Shown: piece by piece, positions 46,394-56,635 of the stretch
Numbering within the stretch: position 1 is the stretch's first letter
Layout: every line of letters starts with the position of its first letter
NCBI GenBank assembly: GCA_021648725.1
Contig: JAKISF010000010.1
Span: 32,823 to 96,822 of the forward strand
Direction of reading: 5' to 3'
Source of the DNA: Bacteroidales bacterium
GTDB lineage: Bacteria > Bacteroidota > Bacteroidia > Bacteroidales > JAADGE01
Length of the DNA stretch: 64,000 nucleotides
Position numbers and translations under genes: made by a program
The notes under the pieces: generated by a model
What the model saw: the letters and a program-made list of their open reading frames with translations, nothing else
What the model was told of the DNA's origin: nothing
Databases searched by the model: none

Positions 46394-47842
46394 TTATATA
46401 TTCTCCAAAACATCAGCCAATAAATCCCAAAATTTTTGAACCGTAGGAATATTCATTCTTTCATCGGGAGAGTGTGCTCCTTTTATAGTCGGTCCGAATG
46501 AAATCATATCTAAATAAGGGTATTTTTCAAGAAATAAACCACATTCCAAACCGGCATGAATGGCTTTTACGTCAGGTTTAACATTAAATAACTTTTTATA
46601 AGATGTTTCAGTAATTTTCATTATTTTAGAATCAGTATTCGGTTTCCAACCGGGGTATCCGTCACCTTGCGTTACTTTTGCTCCGGCTAATTTAAAAACA
46701 GATGCAACAGTTTGTGCCATATCATATTTTCCGCTTTCAACAGAACTTCTTTGGCTGGTTTCAATTCTTATGTAATTATCTTCAATAAATTTTACTGATG
46801 CTAAATTTGTAGAAGTTTCTACCAAACCGGGCATATCCGAACTCATGGCATATACACCGTGCCAACAAGCATAAAGCGAATGCATTAATCTTCTTTGAAC
46901 TTTTTTAGAAATTACAAATTCAGGAAGTTCAACATTCTCAAGTGCTATTGACAGATTTTTTTCCGTTACGGAAAATTCATTTTTAATATTTTCAGAAAGT
47001 TCAAAAATCAGCTTTTTAAATTCGGCTTCATTTTTTTCTTTAACGGTAATTATTCCGAACGCTTCTCTTGCGATTGCATTTCTTAAATTTCCGCCGTTAA
47101 AATCAGCTAATCGAACATTAAATTTTTTAGATGCAGTTAAAATTAAACGATTAAGAATCTTATTGGCATTTCCTAATCCGCTGTCAATTTCATCTCCGGA
47201 ATGCCCTCCGTTTAAGCCTGTTACAGATATTTTATAAGCAACAGATTCTTGCGGAACTAATTTTGTTGAATATTTAAATTCAGCAACAGTATCCATTCCG
47301 CCGGCACAACCGATAAATAACTCTCCTTCATCTTCCGAATCTAAATTAATCAATATTTTACCTTTCATAAATCCCGGTTGCAAACCGAAAGCTCCGGTCA
47401 TTCCGGTTTCTTCGTCGGCTGTAAATAATGCTTCAATAGGTCCGTGTTTAATATCGTTTGATGCTAAAACAGCAAGTGTTGCGGCAATCCCTATACCATC
47501 ATCACCACCAAGTGTTGTTCCTTTTGCTTTTACCCAATCTCCGTCAATATATGTTTGAATAGGGTCATTGTCAAAATCATGCACTGTATCGGCATTTTTT
47601 TCACAAACCATGTCTGAATGACTTTGTAGAATAACAGTTTCAGAGTTTTCTTTCCCCGGAGTTGCAGGTTTTCTGATTATTATATTATCAACTTCGTCTT
47701 TTTCTGCTTCCAAATTATGTTTCTTTGCAAAATCTAATAAGTATTGAATTATTTTTTCTTCTTTTTTTGAGGGTCTCGGTATTTTTGTTATTTCATCAAA
47801 ATATTTCCAAATCTCCGTAGGTTTTAAATCTAATATTGTCAT
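46394..47842 (-). CDS. pepD: Aminoacyl-histidine dipeptidase (PepD), M20 family
   Basis: A 482-residue zinc peptidase. M20 motifs in order are VILQSHSDMVCEKN (first metal His and Asp, about 78), LGGDDGIGIAATLAVL (bridging Asp, about 117), ALFTADEETGMTGAFG (catalytic Glu pair, about 146) and LINLDSEDEGELFIGCAGG (metal Asp, about 170). The lid/dimer region is about 190-380, and the late GLECGLFLEKYP and GAHSPDERMNI motifs supply the last His. The length and motifs fit PepD/carnosinase-like Xaa-His dipeptidases rather than PepT. It is cytosolic and degrades dipeptides. It is separated from trmN6 by the inverted repeat. Confidence 0.95.
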   Translation of the reverse strand: MTILDLKPTEIWKYFDEITKIPRPSKKEEKIIQYLLDFAKKHNLEAEKDEVDNIIIRKPATPGKENSETVILQSHSDMVCEKNADTVHDFDNDPIQTYIDGDWVKAKGTTLGGDDGIGIAATLAVLASNDIKHGPIEALFTADEETGMTGAFGLQPGFMKGKILINLDSEDEGELFIGCAGGMDTVAEFKYSTKLVPQESVAYKISVTGLNGGHSGDEIDSGLGNANKILNRLILTASKKFNVRLADFNGGNLRNAIAREAFGIITVKEKNEAEFKKLIFELSENIKNEFSVTEKNLSIALENVELPEFVISKKVQRRLMHSLYACWHGVYAMSSDMPGLVETSTNLASVKFIEDNYIRIETSQRSSVESGKYDMAQTVASVFKLAGAKVTQGDGYPGWKPNTDSKIMKITETSYKKLFNVKPDVKAIHAGLECGLFLEKYPYLDMISFGPTIKGAHSPDERMNIPTVQKFWDLLADVLENI

Positions 47843-47958
47843 TTTTATTTACTTTTATAGTTTTGAGAATTAATTGAGTCAAAGGTATGTATTTTTTTCT
47901 TGTTTTTTTGAAATGCCCGGAAGAGATTGAACAGAAGAATTAATTTTATTAAACAAAA

Positions 47959-48558
47959 ATGAATTCCGATCAATATAAAACCATAAAATCAAAATCAGAA
48001 GGCTTTTTTAAAGATCGAAGCAGCAAATTTTATGCACTTGCTTTTCCCGTTAAAACAGATGAAGAGATTAGAATAATCAGAGAATCGGTCAGAAAAGAAT
48101 ATCACGATGCACGACACCATGTTTATGCATACCGCTTAGGTTCGGACATGAAAATTTTCAGAGCAAGTGATGACGGAGAACCTTCAAATTCATCGGGGCC
48201 TCCTGTTTTAGGCAAAATAAAATCATACGAACTTACTGATATTCTGATAATTGTAGTTAGGTATTTCGGGGGAACAAAATTAGGTATTCCGGGATTAATA
48301 AACGCATACGGTTCGGCCGCCGAAGATGCAATTAATAATGCCAAAATAATTATAAAAACGATTACAAAAGAGCTGACAGTTAAATTTGAATATCCTCAAA
48401 TGAATGATGTTATGCGAATAATAAAGGATAATAATTTGAATATTAAAGAACAAGATTTTCAATTGAGTTGCAAAATAGTACTGGAGATTCCGGAAAATGA
48501 TTTTGTTAGAGTTTATAATTCATTTAAAAACAATCACAAACTTGATATTGCATATTAA
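47959..48558 (+). CDS. YigZ/IMPACT family protein (UPF0029)
   Basis: A 199-residue protein. SKFYALAFPVKTDEEI and HDARHHVYAYRLG, followed by RASDDGEPSNSSGPPVLGKIKSYELTDILIIVVRYFGGTKLGIPGLINAYGSAAEDAI, are the invariant core of the UPF0029 N-terminal domain. A DUF1949-like C-terminal domain (about 130-195) completes the typical two-domain architecture. Members are linked to translation regulation (IMPACT in eukaryotes), but the bacterial activity is not settled. The start ATG at 47959 is preceded by about 110 bases of AT-rich sequence. It converges with the T9SS type B gene 2 bases downstream. Confidence 0.93.
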   Translation: MNSDQYKTIKSKSEGFFKDRSSKFYALAFPVKTDEEIRIIRESVRKEYHDARHHVYAYRLGSDMKIFRASDDGEPSNSSGPPVLGKIKSYELTDILIIVVRYFGGTKLGIPGLINAYGSAAEDAINNAKIIIKTITKELTVKFEYPQMNDVMRIIKDNNLNIKEQDFQLSCKIVLEIPENDFVRVYNSFKNNHKLDIAY

Positions 48559-48560
48559 AA

Positions 48561-50822
48561 TTAATCAGAATACATTATACGAACAGTTCCTTTATATACT
48601 TCAGCGATATTCGGATTTGTTAAAATATAATAATAAGTCGTGCTTGCCAATTTTCGACCGAAAAAGTCTGTTCCGTCCCAATTATTATTGTATTTGTTAA
48701 AACGGTTGACTAATTGCCCCCAACGATTATAAATATCTAAATTCCAGATGCCTTCTTCAATTCCTTTAATAATAAACAATTCATTTATTCCGTCGTTTGT
48801 CGGAGTAAAAATATTCGGAATAAAAACATCACCGCAATAGCGGTAATATACATTAATGCTGTCAGACCACGAACCGCAAATATTTTCTGAATTTAGTTTA
48901 TAAAAACCCGAATCGGTTACCTGAAAGAAATTTTCATCAGTTCCGTCTTGCCATAAAAAATTAACATCATTATTAAGATTCGGAGATAACAATAAAACTT
49001 CGCCGTCACAAAGAGTTGTATCATCAGGAAATTCAAATCTCGGAATTAATTTATGTGCCAGTTCAATAGAATCAATATTAAAGCAACCATCTTCATTTGT
49101 AACTTTTACGAAATAAGTTCCGGGGGAATAAGCAGTAAAATACGATTCATTTGATAAATCTTGCCATATATAAGTACAGAAAGGATGATATGCATTTAAA
49201 AAGTAACTTGAGTTTTCACAAAAACTCGTATCATTACCAAGATTGATTTCAGGAGCTTCTGAAAATACAACATTTATTGTATCAGAATTTTTGCATCCGG
49301 TATAAATATTCTCAATATCAACCCAATATTTTCCATTTTCAGAAATATCTAAATATGGTAAAATTGATAAATCACTCCAAAGATATGTTGCATGATAAGA
49401 ATAGGCATTAAGACTATAATTACCTGTATAACAAAATATTGTATCATTTCCTAAATTTAACTCGGGTAAAGCAACAATTTTAATATTTTCTGAATACTCA
49501 TTAGAAACATTGTTAAACCAAATCGTTAATGTAACCTTAAAGATTCCGGCGTTTGAAAATACATGAACAGGACTCAGCTCCGTGCTAAAATTTAAACTTC
49601 CTGACTCAATATCTCCGAAATCCCACTCAACAGAATCAATATTCGATAAATTTTCAATAAAAAATTGAGTTTCATCAAAAACACAAGTATTTTGGTATTT
49701 TAAATCGGGCTTTTTAAAATAAGATTGAATAAAATTAGGCAAACCTAAACGAGCCTTTCTGCCTTCCAAATAAACCGCATCTTGTTCAAAGCCGCAAACG
49801 GCAGGAAAGCTGTCAGGATAGTTTATCACACTTAAATAATTCGAAGTATCACTTGTGATGTATAATTTCCCGTTTTTTGCAAGCTGCAAAGCTCCTATAT
49901 CAGAATTAAGTTCTGCAATTTCGGTAACTGAATTAATTATATCGGCAGGAGTTCCCGCATTCATGTCAGCTTGAAATAATTTTCTGTTACCCGTCATGTA
50001 AAGTTTTGAAGCATCAGGAGAAAATTCACAACCATAAGCAGAATAAACAGAAGGTATTGTAAACACGTTTGAGATTATTCCTGTTAAATTATTAAAATCA
50101 AAAACTTGATATTGCTTTGCAAGAAGAACAGCAACTACAATTTTTTGAGAATTTGGAGAAATCTTCATATACCCTATTGAGTTTAATTCGTGGTTATAAA
50201 AAAGACCAATTGAACTTATTACGGGAGTATTTGAAACACCGTTTTCACTTATCAACCAAGCATAAAACTTATCATTATTCCATTCATGTGCAATTAACCA
50301 TATATCTTTTCCGTTTTGATGATATATTGCAGTATTTTTCTCCAAAACGGAATCAAGCAACAATATATTTTTCGCTGTAATTTTGCCTAATCCTGAGTTT
50401 TCAGTCATATCGGCAATTGAATATTTTAATCCGTCAGTATTATATTTTGAATTCTTATTATTTAAAAAATCATCAAAAGTAAATATATAATATAAGTTGT
50501 CATTTCCGGGTTGAGGAATTATAATTGCAGATTGTGTTGAAGATGTATCTCCCGTAAGACCTTCTCCGTTTTCCATAATTTGATGTTCTTTATTCCAAAC
50601 TGTCATTCCGTTTGTGTAAAAAAGCAAATTCCCCGCAGAATCTGATGCAACCGCACAACCTTCATAATTTTTTAATTGTCCGTTTATTAACGGTTCCGGT
50701 TTTCCTGAACTGAAATCTAAACCGGCATAATTTCCGAAATACCAATAATCTGATTCATGTTGACTGAATGAGATAAAATTTAAAACTAATAAACTTGATA
50801 TTATTATATATATTTTCAGCAC
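48561..50822 (-). CDS. Secreted beta-propeller/PKD protein with T9SS type B (gliding-associated) tail
   Basis: A 753-residue exported protein with a signal peptide (MLKIYIIISSLLVLNFISFSQ). Residues about 25-345 form a beta-propeller-like domain that starts YWYFGNYAGLDFSSGKPEPL and contains YYIFTFDDF and CEFSPDASKLYMTGN. A PKD domain (about 360-440, VEWDFGDIESGSLNF, SPVHVFSNAGIFKVTLTIW) and two Ig-like repeats with LNLGNDT follow. The tail IFIPNIFTPTNDGINELFIIKGI then IYNRWGQLV and WDGTDFFGRKLASTTYYYIL is the T9SS type B (CHU_C) sorting signature. It is probably surface-exposed; no enzymatic motif is visible. Confidence 0.9.
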   Translation of the reverse strand: MLKIYIIISSLLVLNFISFSQHESDYWYFGNYAGLDFSSGKPEPLINGQLKNYEGCAVASDSAGNLLFYTNGMTVWNKEHQIMENGEGLTGDTSSTQSAIIIPQPGNDNLYYIFTFDDFLNNKNSKYNTDGLKYSIADMTENSGLGKITAKNILLLDSVLEKNTAIYHQNGKDIWLIAHEWNNDKFYAWLISENGVSNTPVISSIGLFYNHELNSIGYMKISPNSQKIVVAVLLAKQYQVFDFNNLTGIISNVFTIPSVYSAYGCEFSPDASKLYMTGNRKLFQADMNAGTPADIINSVTEIAELNSDIGALQLAKNGKLYITSDTSNYLSVINYPDSFPAVCGFEQDAVYLEGRKARLGLPNFIQSYFKKPDLKYQNTCVFDETQFFIENLSNIDSVEWDFGDIESGSLNFSTELSPVHVFSNAGIFKVTLTIWFNNVSNEYSENIKIVALPELNLGNDTIFCYTGNYSLNAYSYHATYLWSDLSILPYLDISENGKYWVDIENIYTGCKNSDTINVVFSEAPEINLGNDTSFCENSSYFLNAYHPFCTYIWQDLSNESYFTAYSPGTYFVKVTNEDGCFNIDSIELAHKLIPRFEFPDDTTLCDGEVLLLSPNLNNDVNFLWQDGTDENFFQVTDSGFYKLNSENICGSWSDSINVYYRYCGDVFIPNIFTPTNDGINELFIIKGIEEGIWNLDIYNRWGQLVNRFNKYNNNWDGTDFFGRKLASTTYYYILTNPNIAEVYKGTVRIMYSD

Positions 50823-50920
50823 AAAAAATTATGTTTTTCATATTTATGACTTTAAAATTAAAGTATAAGTTGCAATATCCAAAAGATTTTTAAATATAAC
50901 ATATTAAAGCTGTTTCAATG

Positions 50921-50951
50921 TTTGTAACACAACAAAAAGTTATTAATTTTG
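50921..50951 (+). promoter_or_regulatory. Bacteroidota-type promoter for the MORN-repeat gene
   Basis: TTTG at 50921-50924 and TAATTTTG at 50944-50951 are separated by 19 bases, matching the -33/-7 consensus (TTTG, TAnnTTTG). Transcription should begin near 50958, before the ATG at 50982. This is the best promoter match seen in the window. Confidence 0.7.
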
Positions 50952-50981
50952 TTATGTTAATAAACTAAAAAATCTATTCCC

Positions 50982-52205
50982 ATGAAAAAGCTATTAATTA
51001 TCATTTCAATATCAGCATTTTCAATAACTTCATTCTCACAAGATAAAAAGATTCTAAAAATAGAATCGTATTTTAATCAAGCCGAATACAACAAATGTAT
51101 CTCAAAATCAAATGATTATATTTCTAAAAATGACAAACAGCCTGCTCCGTATTTTTATCTTGCAATGTCGGAATACGAAATTTACAAAAAGCAATCTGAT
51201 ATTAAAACTTTTAAATCAATTGTAAAAAATTTATATAAAGGACTAAAAAAAGACAAAGACTTAAAATATAAAAAGCTTTTTGAAACTGAGCTTAATGATA
51301 TTCACACAATTTTAAAAACAAATGCCTATAATTATTATGAAGCAAATAAAAATCAATCAAGATTTTACTATGATTATCTTGCAAAAATATATAATGACAC
51401 ACTTGAACAATATAATGAAGTTGTATTAAATATTGAACCGAGACCCGATGCAAAAATAATAGAACTTATAAAAAAAGGTGAACTGAATCAAACTGATGAA
51501 AACGGATTAAAACAAGGAAAATGGAAGAAAGTATATTCCAACGGTGTTACTGCTTATGAAGTATTCTTTAAAGATAATAAACCTACCGGAGAATTAAAAC
51601 GTTACCATGAAAACGGAACACTGTCTTCACTACTTGATTATGATGACGAAGGTAAATTTGCCCATGCAAATTTTTATAATGAAAAAGGGAAAAAGATTTC
51701 GGAAGGTACTTATAAAGGCAAGCAAAAAGTTGGGAAATGGATTTATTTTAAAGAAGACACAAAAATAAAAGAAGAAGAATATAAAGACGGAAAGTTACAC
51801 GGTTTTCAGATAACTTATTTTGACAACGGTCAAATATACGATAAAAAGAAATTTGTTAACGGAATCCAAATAGGTGTTTGGGAGAAATACCATAAAAACG
51901 GAAAACCAAGCTTAAAAGCTTTTTTGGTAAACGGTTTAATGGACGGACCTGTATTAAGATATTATCCTTCGGGCTTAATTGAAGTAAAAGGACAATATAA
52001 AAATGACCTGAAAGAAGGAAAATGGACTTTTTACAGTGAAGATGGCGAAACTGATATAATTGAATATAAAAAAGGAGTTGATATAAACGAAGCAGAAGTT
52101 GAAAAAAAGGAATCGGAAGAATACAAAAAAAATATTGAAAAAGGGAAAAATCTGTTAGACCCTGCAAATTTTAAAGATAACCCCGAAGATTACCCGTTTA
52201 AATAA
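50982..52205 (+). CDS. Exported MORN-repeat protein
   Basis: A 407-residue protein with a signal peptide (MKKLLIIISISAFSITSFS). Residues about 20-150 are helical and TPR-like (AEYNKCISKSNDYISK). From about 165 to 360 there are repeated YxxGxx(K)xGxWxx(Y) units such as NGLKQGKWKKVYSNG, DNKPTGELKRYHENG, KQKVGKWIYFKED, DGKLHGFQITYFDNG and NGIQIGVWEKYHKNG. These are the MORN-type motifs often annotated as YwqK-like antitoxin. The label antitoxin is not supported here because there is no partner toxin and the protein is exported. It is likely a structural or membrane-associated repeat protein. The DUF4831 lipoprotein gene follows at 25 bases. Confidence 0.85.
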   Translation: MKKLLIIISISAFSITSFSQDKKILKIESYFNQAEYNKCISKSNDYISKNDKQPAPYFYLAMSEYEIYKKQSDIKTFKSIVKNLYKGLKKDKDLKYKKLFETELNDIHTILKTNAYNYYEANKNQSRFYYDYLAKIYNDTLEQYNEVVLNIEPRPDAKIIELIKKGELNQTDENGLKQGKWKKVYSNGVTAYEVFFKDNKPTGELKRYHENGTLSSLLDYDDEGKFAHANFYNEKGKKISEGTYKGKQKVGKWIYFKEDTKIKEEEYKDGKLHGFQITYFDNGQIYDKKKFVNGIQIGVWEKYHKNGKPSLKAFLVNGLMDGPVLRYYPSGLIEVKGQYKNDLKEGKWTFYSEDGETDIIEYKKGVDINEAEVEKKESEEYKKNIEKGKNLLDPANFKDNPEDYPFK

Positions 52206-52230
52206 ACTTTCTTACAGTTAAAACTAAACC

Positions 52231-53430
52231 ATGAAACCATTCAAATTTATTCTCACAGCACTATTTTTTATTACAATATCATCCTGTAATTCAACCTTTT
52301 ACACAGTCAGCACAAATACTGACCATATTAATAATGCAGGAATTATTTATGCATTACCGAAAACCAAATTAAATATCAATATTGAAATAACAGAAATTTA
52401 TAAACAAAAAGGACCGTTTTCAGATTACACATATTTATACTTTAATACAAAAAATGCAATAAAGAAAAATGAAGTTAAGTATAAAATATCCGGCATTTCT
52501 GTTGAAACTATTCCCGTTTTAGATTCTTCAAATATTTATTGCATAAATACGAAAAAAAACAATACTCCTAATTTGGTAAATTTAACTCCCGAAGGATTTA
52601 TTGCAGGAATTAACCTTAATGATTACAGAGCAGAAAAAATACAAATTGAACAAAAAAATGTCTCAGAATTAACTCAAAAAAATAAAATTTTAGATTATGC
52701 AGATTTTTCTTTAAAATCAATTCAAGAAACAAAATTTGATACAATTTATAAAGAAGTAATTAAAGACTCAGTTTTAGTAAGAATCCCCATAATTAAAAAG
52801 AAAAAAGTTTTTAAATCCGTTGAAAAACAAGCAAAAGAAATTGCCGAAGTTCTATTTTTATTAAGAGATGACCGAAATGCCTTACTTACAGGCGAAAACG
52901 ACGGAAATAACTTCCCCGACGGAAATGCCCTAAAAACAATGCTTATCGAATTAAGCAATTTAGAAAAGCAATATATGAGTTTGTTTACAGGACAAGAAGT
53001 TAAAATAAAGAAAAACTATAACCTTAGTATTATTCCCGAAAAAAGCAAAACAGACAGTTTATTATTCCTTTTCAGTTTTTCTAAAAATACCGGAATTTCA
53101 TTTAATAACAGTCAAATATCAAAAAATAATATCTATTTAAAGTTAAATAAAAATGATAAGCTGAAATTTACAAAAGAATATACAGACCTCAATAATAAAA
53201 AAAATAAAAATGCTCCAAAAGGCTTAAAGGGGCTTATATACATAATTCCTGCAGATATAAGTTCGGAAGTAATATATAACAATACAGTAATTCTTGAAAA
53301 ACTTATTAAAATTTCACAATTAGGGACATTAAATCTTATTCCTTCAAAAATTTTACAAGAAAATATCAGTATTGAGTTTTACCCTCAATACGGCTCTTTA
53401 AAAAGAATTTCAAAAATAAAATCCGAATAA
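52231..53430 (+). CDS. DUF4831 family lipoprotein
   Basis: A 399-residue protein with a lipoprotein signal (MKPFKFILTALFFITISSC, C19). The mature protein matches the Bacteroidota DUF4831 pattern: YALPKTKLNINIEITEIYKQKGPFSDY near the N-terminus, a central EQAKEIAEVLFLLRDDRNALLTGENDGNNFPDG segment, and GLKGLIYIIPADIS near residue 330. The function of this family is unknown. The gene follows the MORN-repeat gene at 25 bases and precedes the M14 peptidase by about 55 bases, so the three may be one transcript under the 50921 promoter. Confidence 0.85.
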   Translation: MKPFKFILTALFFITISSCNSTFYTVSTNTDHINNAGIIYALPKTKLNINIEITEIYKQKGPFSDYTYLYFNTKNAIKKNEVKYKISGISVETIPVLDSSNIYCINTKKNNTPNLVNLTPEGFIAGINLNDYRAEKIQIEQKNVSELTQKNKILDYADFSLKSIQETKFDTIYKEVIKDSVLVRIPIIKKKKVFKSVEKQAKEIAEVLFLLRDDRNALLTGENDGNNFPDGNALKTMLIELSNLEKQYMSLFTGQEVKIKKNYNLSIIPEKSKTDSLLFLFSFSKNTGISFNNSQISKNNIYLKLNKNDKLKFTKEYTDLNNKKNKNAPKGLKGLIYIIPADISSEVIYNNTVILEKLIKISQLGTLNLIPSKILQENISIEFYPQYGSLKRISKIKSE

Positions 53431-53485
53431 TGCAACCAAGAAGCGATTATACTATCAGTTATAATTCAATCCTTAAATATCTTTT

Positions 53486-56400
53486 ATGAAACTTAAATAT
53501 TTATTATTTGCAATTGTTTTATTTTCCGGAATTCAATTATTTGCTCAACAAAACTATTCTAAAGTCAGAATTTATACTGACATACAAGGAATAAACAAAA
53601 TTCAAAAATTAGGAATTGATTTAGAAAGCCTGAAAGGTAAGCCGGAAAAATTCATAGAACTTGAAATATCTGAAAACGAAATAAAAAAAATATCTGAAAA
53701 CGGATTTAAATACGACATAATAATCAAAGATATGTCAAAATTCTACCGAGAAAGATATTCACAATCTGTCATCAAAAACAATAATTCATTAAAAGGTGTT
53801 AATTATGTTACCCCTATAAACTTTAATTATGGTTCTATGGGAGGTTTTTTAACACTTGATGAAGTTTATGCCGAACTGGATGAAATGACAAATTTATACC
53901 CAAACTTAATTTCTGCAAAATATACAATCGGGAATACACAAACAAATGAAGGAAGAAATATATATGCAATAAAAATTTCCGACAACCCGAATGTTAACGA
54001 AAGTGAACCGGAAGTTCTTTATACATCATTAACACATGCAAGAGAACCCGCAGCAATGCAAGCATTAATTTGGTATATGTGGTATTTTCTTGAAAATTAC
54101 GGAACAAATGACGAAATAACTTATTTAGTCGATAATCTAGAATTATATTTTATTCCTGTGGTTAATCCTGACGGTTATGAATACAATTATTCAACCGACC
54201 CCAACGGAGGAGGAATGTGGCGAAAAAATAAAAGAGATAATAACGGAGGAGGGTTTAGTGAATATTATGACGGAGTTGATTTAAATAGAAACTACGGTTT
54301 TAAATGGGGATATGATGATATAGGATCTTCTCCTGACCAAACAAGTTCAACTTACAGAGGAGCATCTGCTTTCTCAGAACCCGAAACACAAATAATAAGA
54401 GATTTTACTAACCAACATGAATTTCTTTTAGCACATAACCATCACACATACAGCGAATTAATTATTATCCCTTACGGCTATGAAGAAATTCATTCCCCTG
54501 ATGATAATTTTTTAAGAACTTCGGCATATCTTATGGCTTCCGAAAACGAATATACCGTAGGACAAGGATGGGAAATTCTTTATACAGTTAACGGTGACGC
54601 AGATGATTGGATGTACGGAGAACAAACTTCAAAGCCCAAAATTATGGCTTATACGCAAGAAACCGGACAAAGTTTTTGGCCTTCGCAAAGTCAAATTATT
54701 CCTTTATGCGAAGAAAGCTATTTATCAAATTTATATTTAGCTCGTTTTGCTACACCTTATGCAGAACTTTCGGATAATTCTCCGAATTATGTTTCGAGAA
54801 CGGGATATTTAAAATATAATATTAAAAGAATGGGATTATCGGGTAACGGAAATTATACCGTAACAATTACACCAGACAATGCTGTTTTTTCATCATTAGG
54901 AAATACCCAAAATATAGTTTTAGCAGAAACTTTAAACGAAAAATCAGATTCAATTTCATATGTTTTAAGTAATAACATTCAATACGGTGATGAATTTTCA
55001 TATACGGTAACCGTAAGCCAAGGGTCGTATTCATTAAGTAAAACTTTTACAAAATCATATTACGAAACGGAGATTATTATTAAAGACGAAGGAGATGATT
55101 TAAATAATTGGACTACATCAGGATGGTCGGTAACTTCGGAGAATTATCATTCTGCAAGCAATTCAATTACCGATTCGGAAGGCGGAAATTATACAAATAA
55201 TGTAAGCAGTGCAATAACACTTACAAATGAAATTGATTTAACCGGAATTGAAAATCCTCATTTAACATTTTGGGCAAAATGGAATATTGAAAGTGATTGG
55301 GATTATGTTCAATTCTCTATTTCAACAAACAACGGTTCAACATGGACACCCGTTACAACTAACAATACAAACCCGGGGGAAGGTTCTTTTCAACCTTCGG
55401 GAGAACCTGTTTATGACGGTGCAAGTGTATGGGTGCAAGAAATGCTTGATTTAAGTTCTTATGTAAATCAATCAGTAAAATTCAGATTTGAATTGCACAG
55501 TGACGTTTCCGTAACGGATGACGGTTTTTATTTTGATGACTTTACTGTTTCATCAACATTAACATCTCCTTTGTCTGCATCAATAACAGTTGAAGCAGGT
55601 TGCGGAGCAAATTCGGGAACTGCGACAATTTATTCGACAATGACAGGTACTCAAACTTTTTATTTAAAAGATGATGCAGGAAACCCTGTTAATAACCGGA
55701 CAGGAGATGCAAGCTCTCATCAATTTACCGGATTAAGCAACAGAATTTACAGAGGGCAAGTTGAAAAGGGCGTTGATATTTCTACTTTATCAAATCCGGC
55801 AGAATTAATTAATGTAACGGAAGTTTCCGTTGCCCCTTCTTACGTTAATGCAAGTGAAACTTCCGCCTGCCTGTCTGCCGGAACAACACTTTCATATTCA
55901 GGTGGTTCGGGCAGCATATTTAATTGGTATGCCGGTTCTTGCGGTAATATTTTAACAGGAAACGGGAACAACTTAGTAGTATATCCGACATCAGAAACTA
56001 CTTATTACGGTCGCTGGGAAAATGCTTGCGGAAATTCTTCCTGCGAACAAGTAACCGTAAGTATTTTACCCGAAACAAATATTATTTCACAACCGCAAGA
56101 TGTAAATACTGTAACAGGAAGCAATGTTTCATTCTATGTTACGGCAGAAGGCAATAATATAACTTATCAATGGCAAAAAAACAGTTCAAATATTTCAGGA
56201 GCAACAAGTGCAACCTATACAATAAATAATGCTCAAGTTTCGGATGCAGGAGATTATAATGTTACAATAAACGGAGATTGCGGAAGTGTAACTTCTGAAA
56301 TTGCAACATTAAGCATAGCTTCTTCTGTTAAAAATATACAAGAAAATTTATTTACTATTTTTCCGAATCCTTCAAAAGGCAATTTTAATATTCATTTTTC

Positions 56401-56581
56401 AGAAATAAGTAAAAATGTAGCGGTTGAAATTACTGATATTTCAGGAAAAACTATTTCAAACTCATTTTATAAAGAAGTTAATCAATCCGGTATTAGAATT
56501 AATGACTTATCGGAAGGATTTTATTTTATAAACATTACAATTGATAATTTAAGGTATTCAAAAAAGCTGATTATAAATTAA
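53486..56581 (+). CDS. Secreted M14 zinc carboxypeptidase with MAM/Ig-like domains and T9SS tail
   Basis: A 1031-residue exported protein with a signal peptide (MKLKYLLFAIVLFSGIQLFAQ). The M14 domain (about 115-420) shows the zinc motif SLTHAREPAAMQAL (HxxE), NPDGYEYNYS, DGVDLNRNYGFKWG, HNHHTYSELIIIPYGYEE (third zinc His) and YTQETGQSFWPSQ (catalytic Glu). The central region (about 540-695) has a MAM/immune-inhibitor-like jelly roll (LTFWAKWNIESDWDYVQFSIS). Two to three Ig-like modules follow, including YQWQKNSSNISGATSATYTI. The final 75 residues (NIQENLFTIFPNPSKGNFNIHFS ... YSKKLIIN) are a type A sorting domain. It probably trims peptides outside the cell. Confidence 0.93.
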   Translation: MKLKYLLFAIVLFSGIQLFAQQNYSKVRIYTDIQGINKIQKLGIDLESLKGKPEKFIELEISENEIKKISENGFKYDIIIKDMSKFYRERYSQSVIKNNNSLKGVNYVTPINFNYGSMGGFLTLDEVYAELDEMTNLYPNLISAKYTIGNTQTNEGRNIYAIKISDNPNVNESEPEVLYTSLTHAREPAAMQALIWYMWYFLENYGTNDEITYLVDNLELYFIPVVNPDGYEYNYSTDPNGGGMWRKNKRDNNGGGFSEYYDGVDLNRNYGFKWGYDDIGSSPDQTSSTYRGASAFSEPETQIIRDFTNQHEFLLAHNHHTYSELIIIPYGYEEIHSPDDNFLRTSAYLMASENEYTVGQGWEILYTVNGDADDWMYGEQTSKPKIMAYTQETGQSFWPSQSQIIPLCEESYLSNLYLARFATPYAELSDNSPNYVSRTGYLKYNIKRMGLSGNGNYTVTITPDNAVFSSLGNTQNIVLAETLNEKSDSISYVLSNNIQYGDEFSYTVTVSQGSYSLSKTFTKSYYETEIIIKDEGDDLNNWTTSGWSVTSENYHSASNSITDSEGGNYTNNVSSAITLTNEIDLTGIENPHLTFWAKWNIESDWDYVQFSISTNNGSTWTPVTTNNTNPGEGSFQPSGEPVYDGASVWVQEMLDLSSYVNQSVKFRFELHSDVSVTDDGFYFDDFTVSSTLTSPLSASITVEAGCGANSGTATIYSTMTGTQTFYLKDDAGNPVNNRTGDASSHQFTGLSNRIYRGQVEKGVDISTLSNPAELINVTEVSVAPSYVNASETSACLSAGTTLSYSGGSGSIFNWYAGSCGNILTGNGNNLVVYPTSETTYYGRWENACGNSSCEQVTVSILPETNIISQPQDVNTVTGSNVSFYVTAEGNNITYQWQKNSSNISGATSATYTINNAQVSDAGDYNVTINGDCGSVTSEIATLSIASSVKNIQENLFTIFPNPSKGNFNIHFSEISKNVAVEITDISGKTISNSFYKEVNQSGIRINDLSEGFYFINITIDNLRYSKKLIIN

Positions 56582-56635
56582 ATGAAAAAGTAAATAATAA
56601 AAATATCGATTTGTTTCGGTCTTTTTTATTATATT

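Noticed and set aside
50982..52205. Toxin-antitoxin system from the YwqK-like (MORN) label
   Set aside because: The protein has a signal peptide, its neighbour is a DUF4831 lipoprotein, and no toxin-like gene is adjacent.
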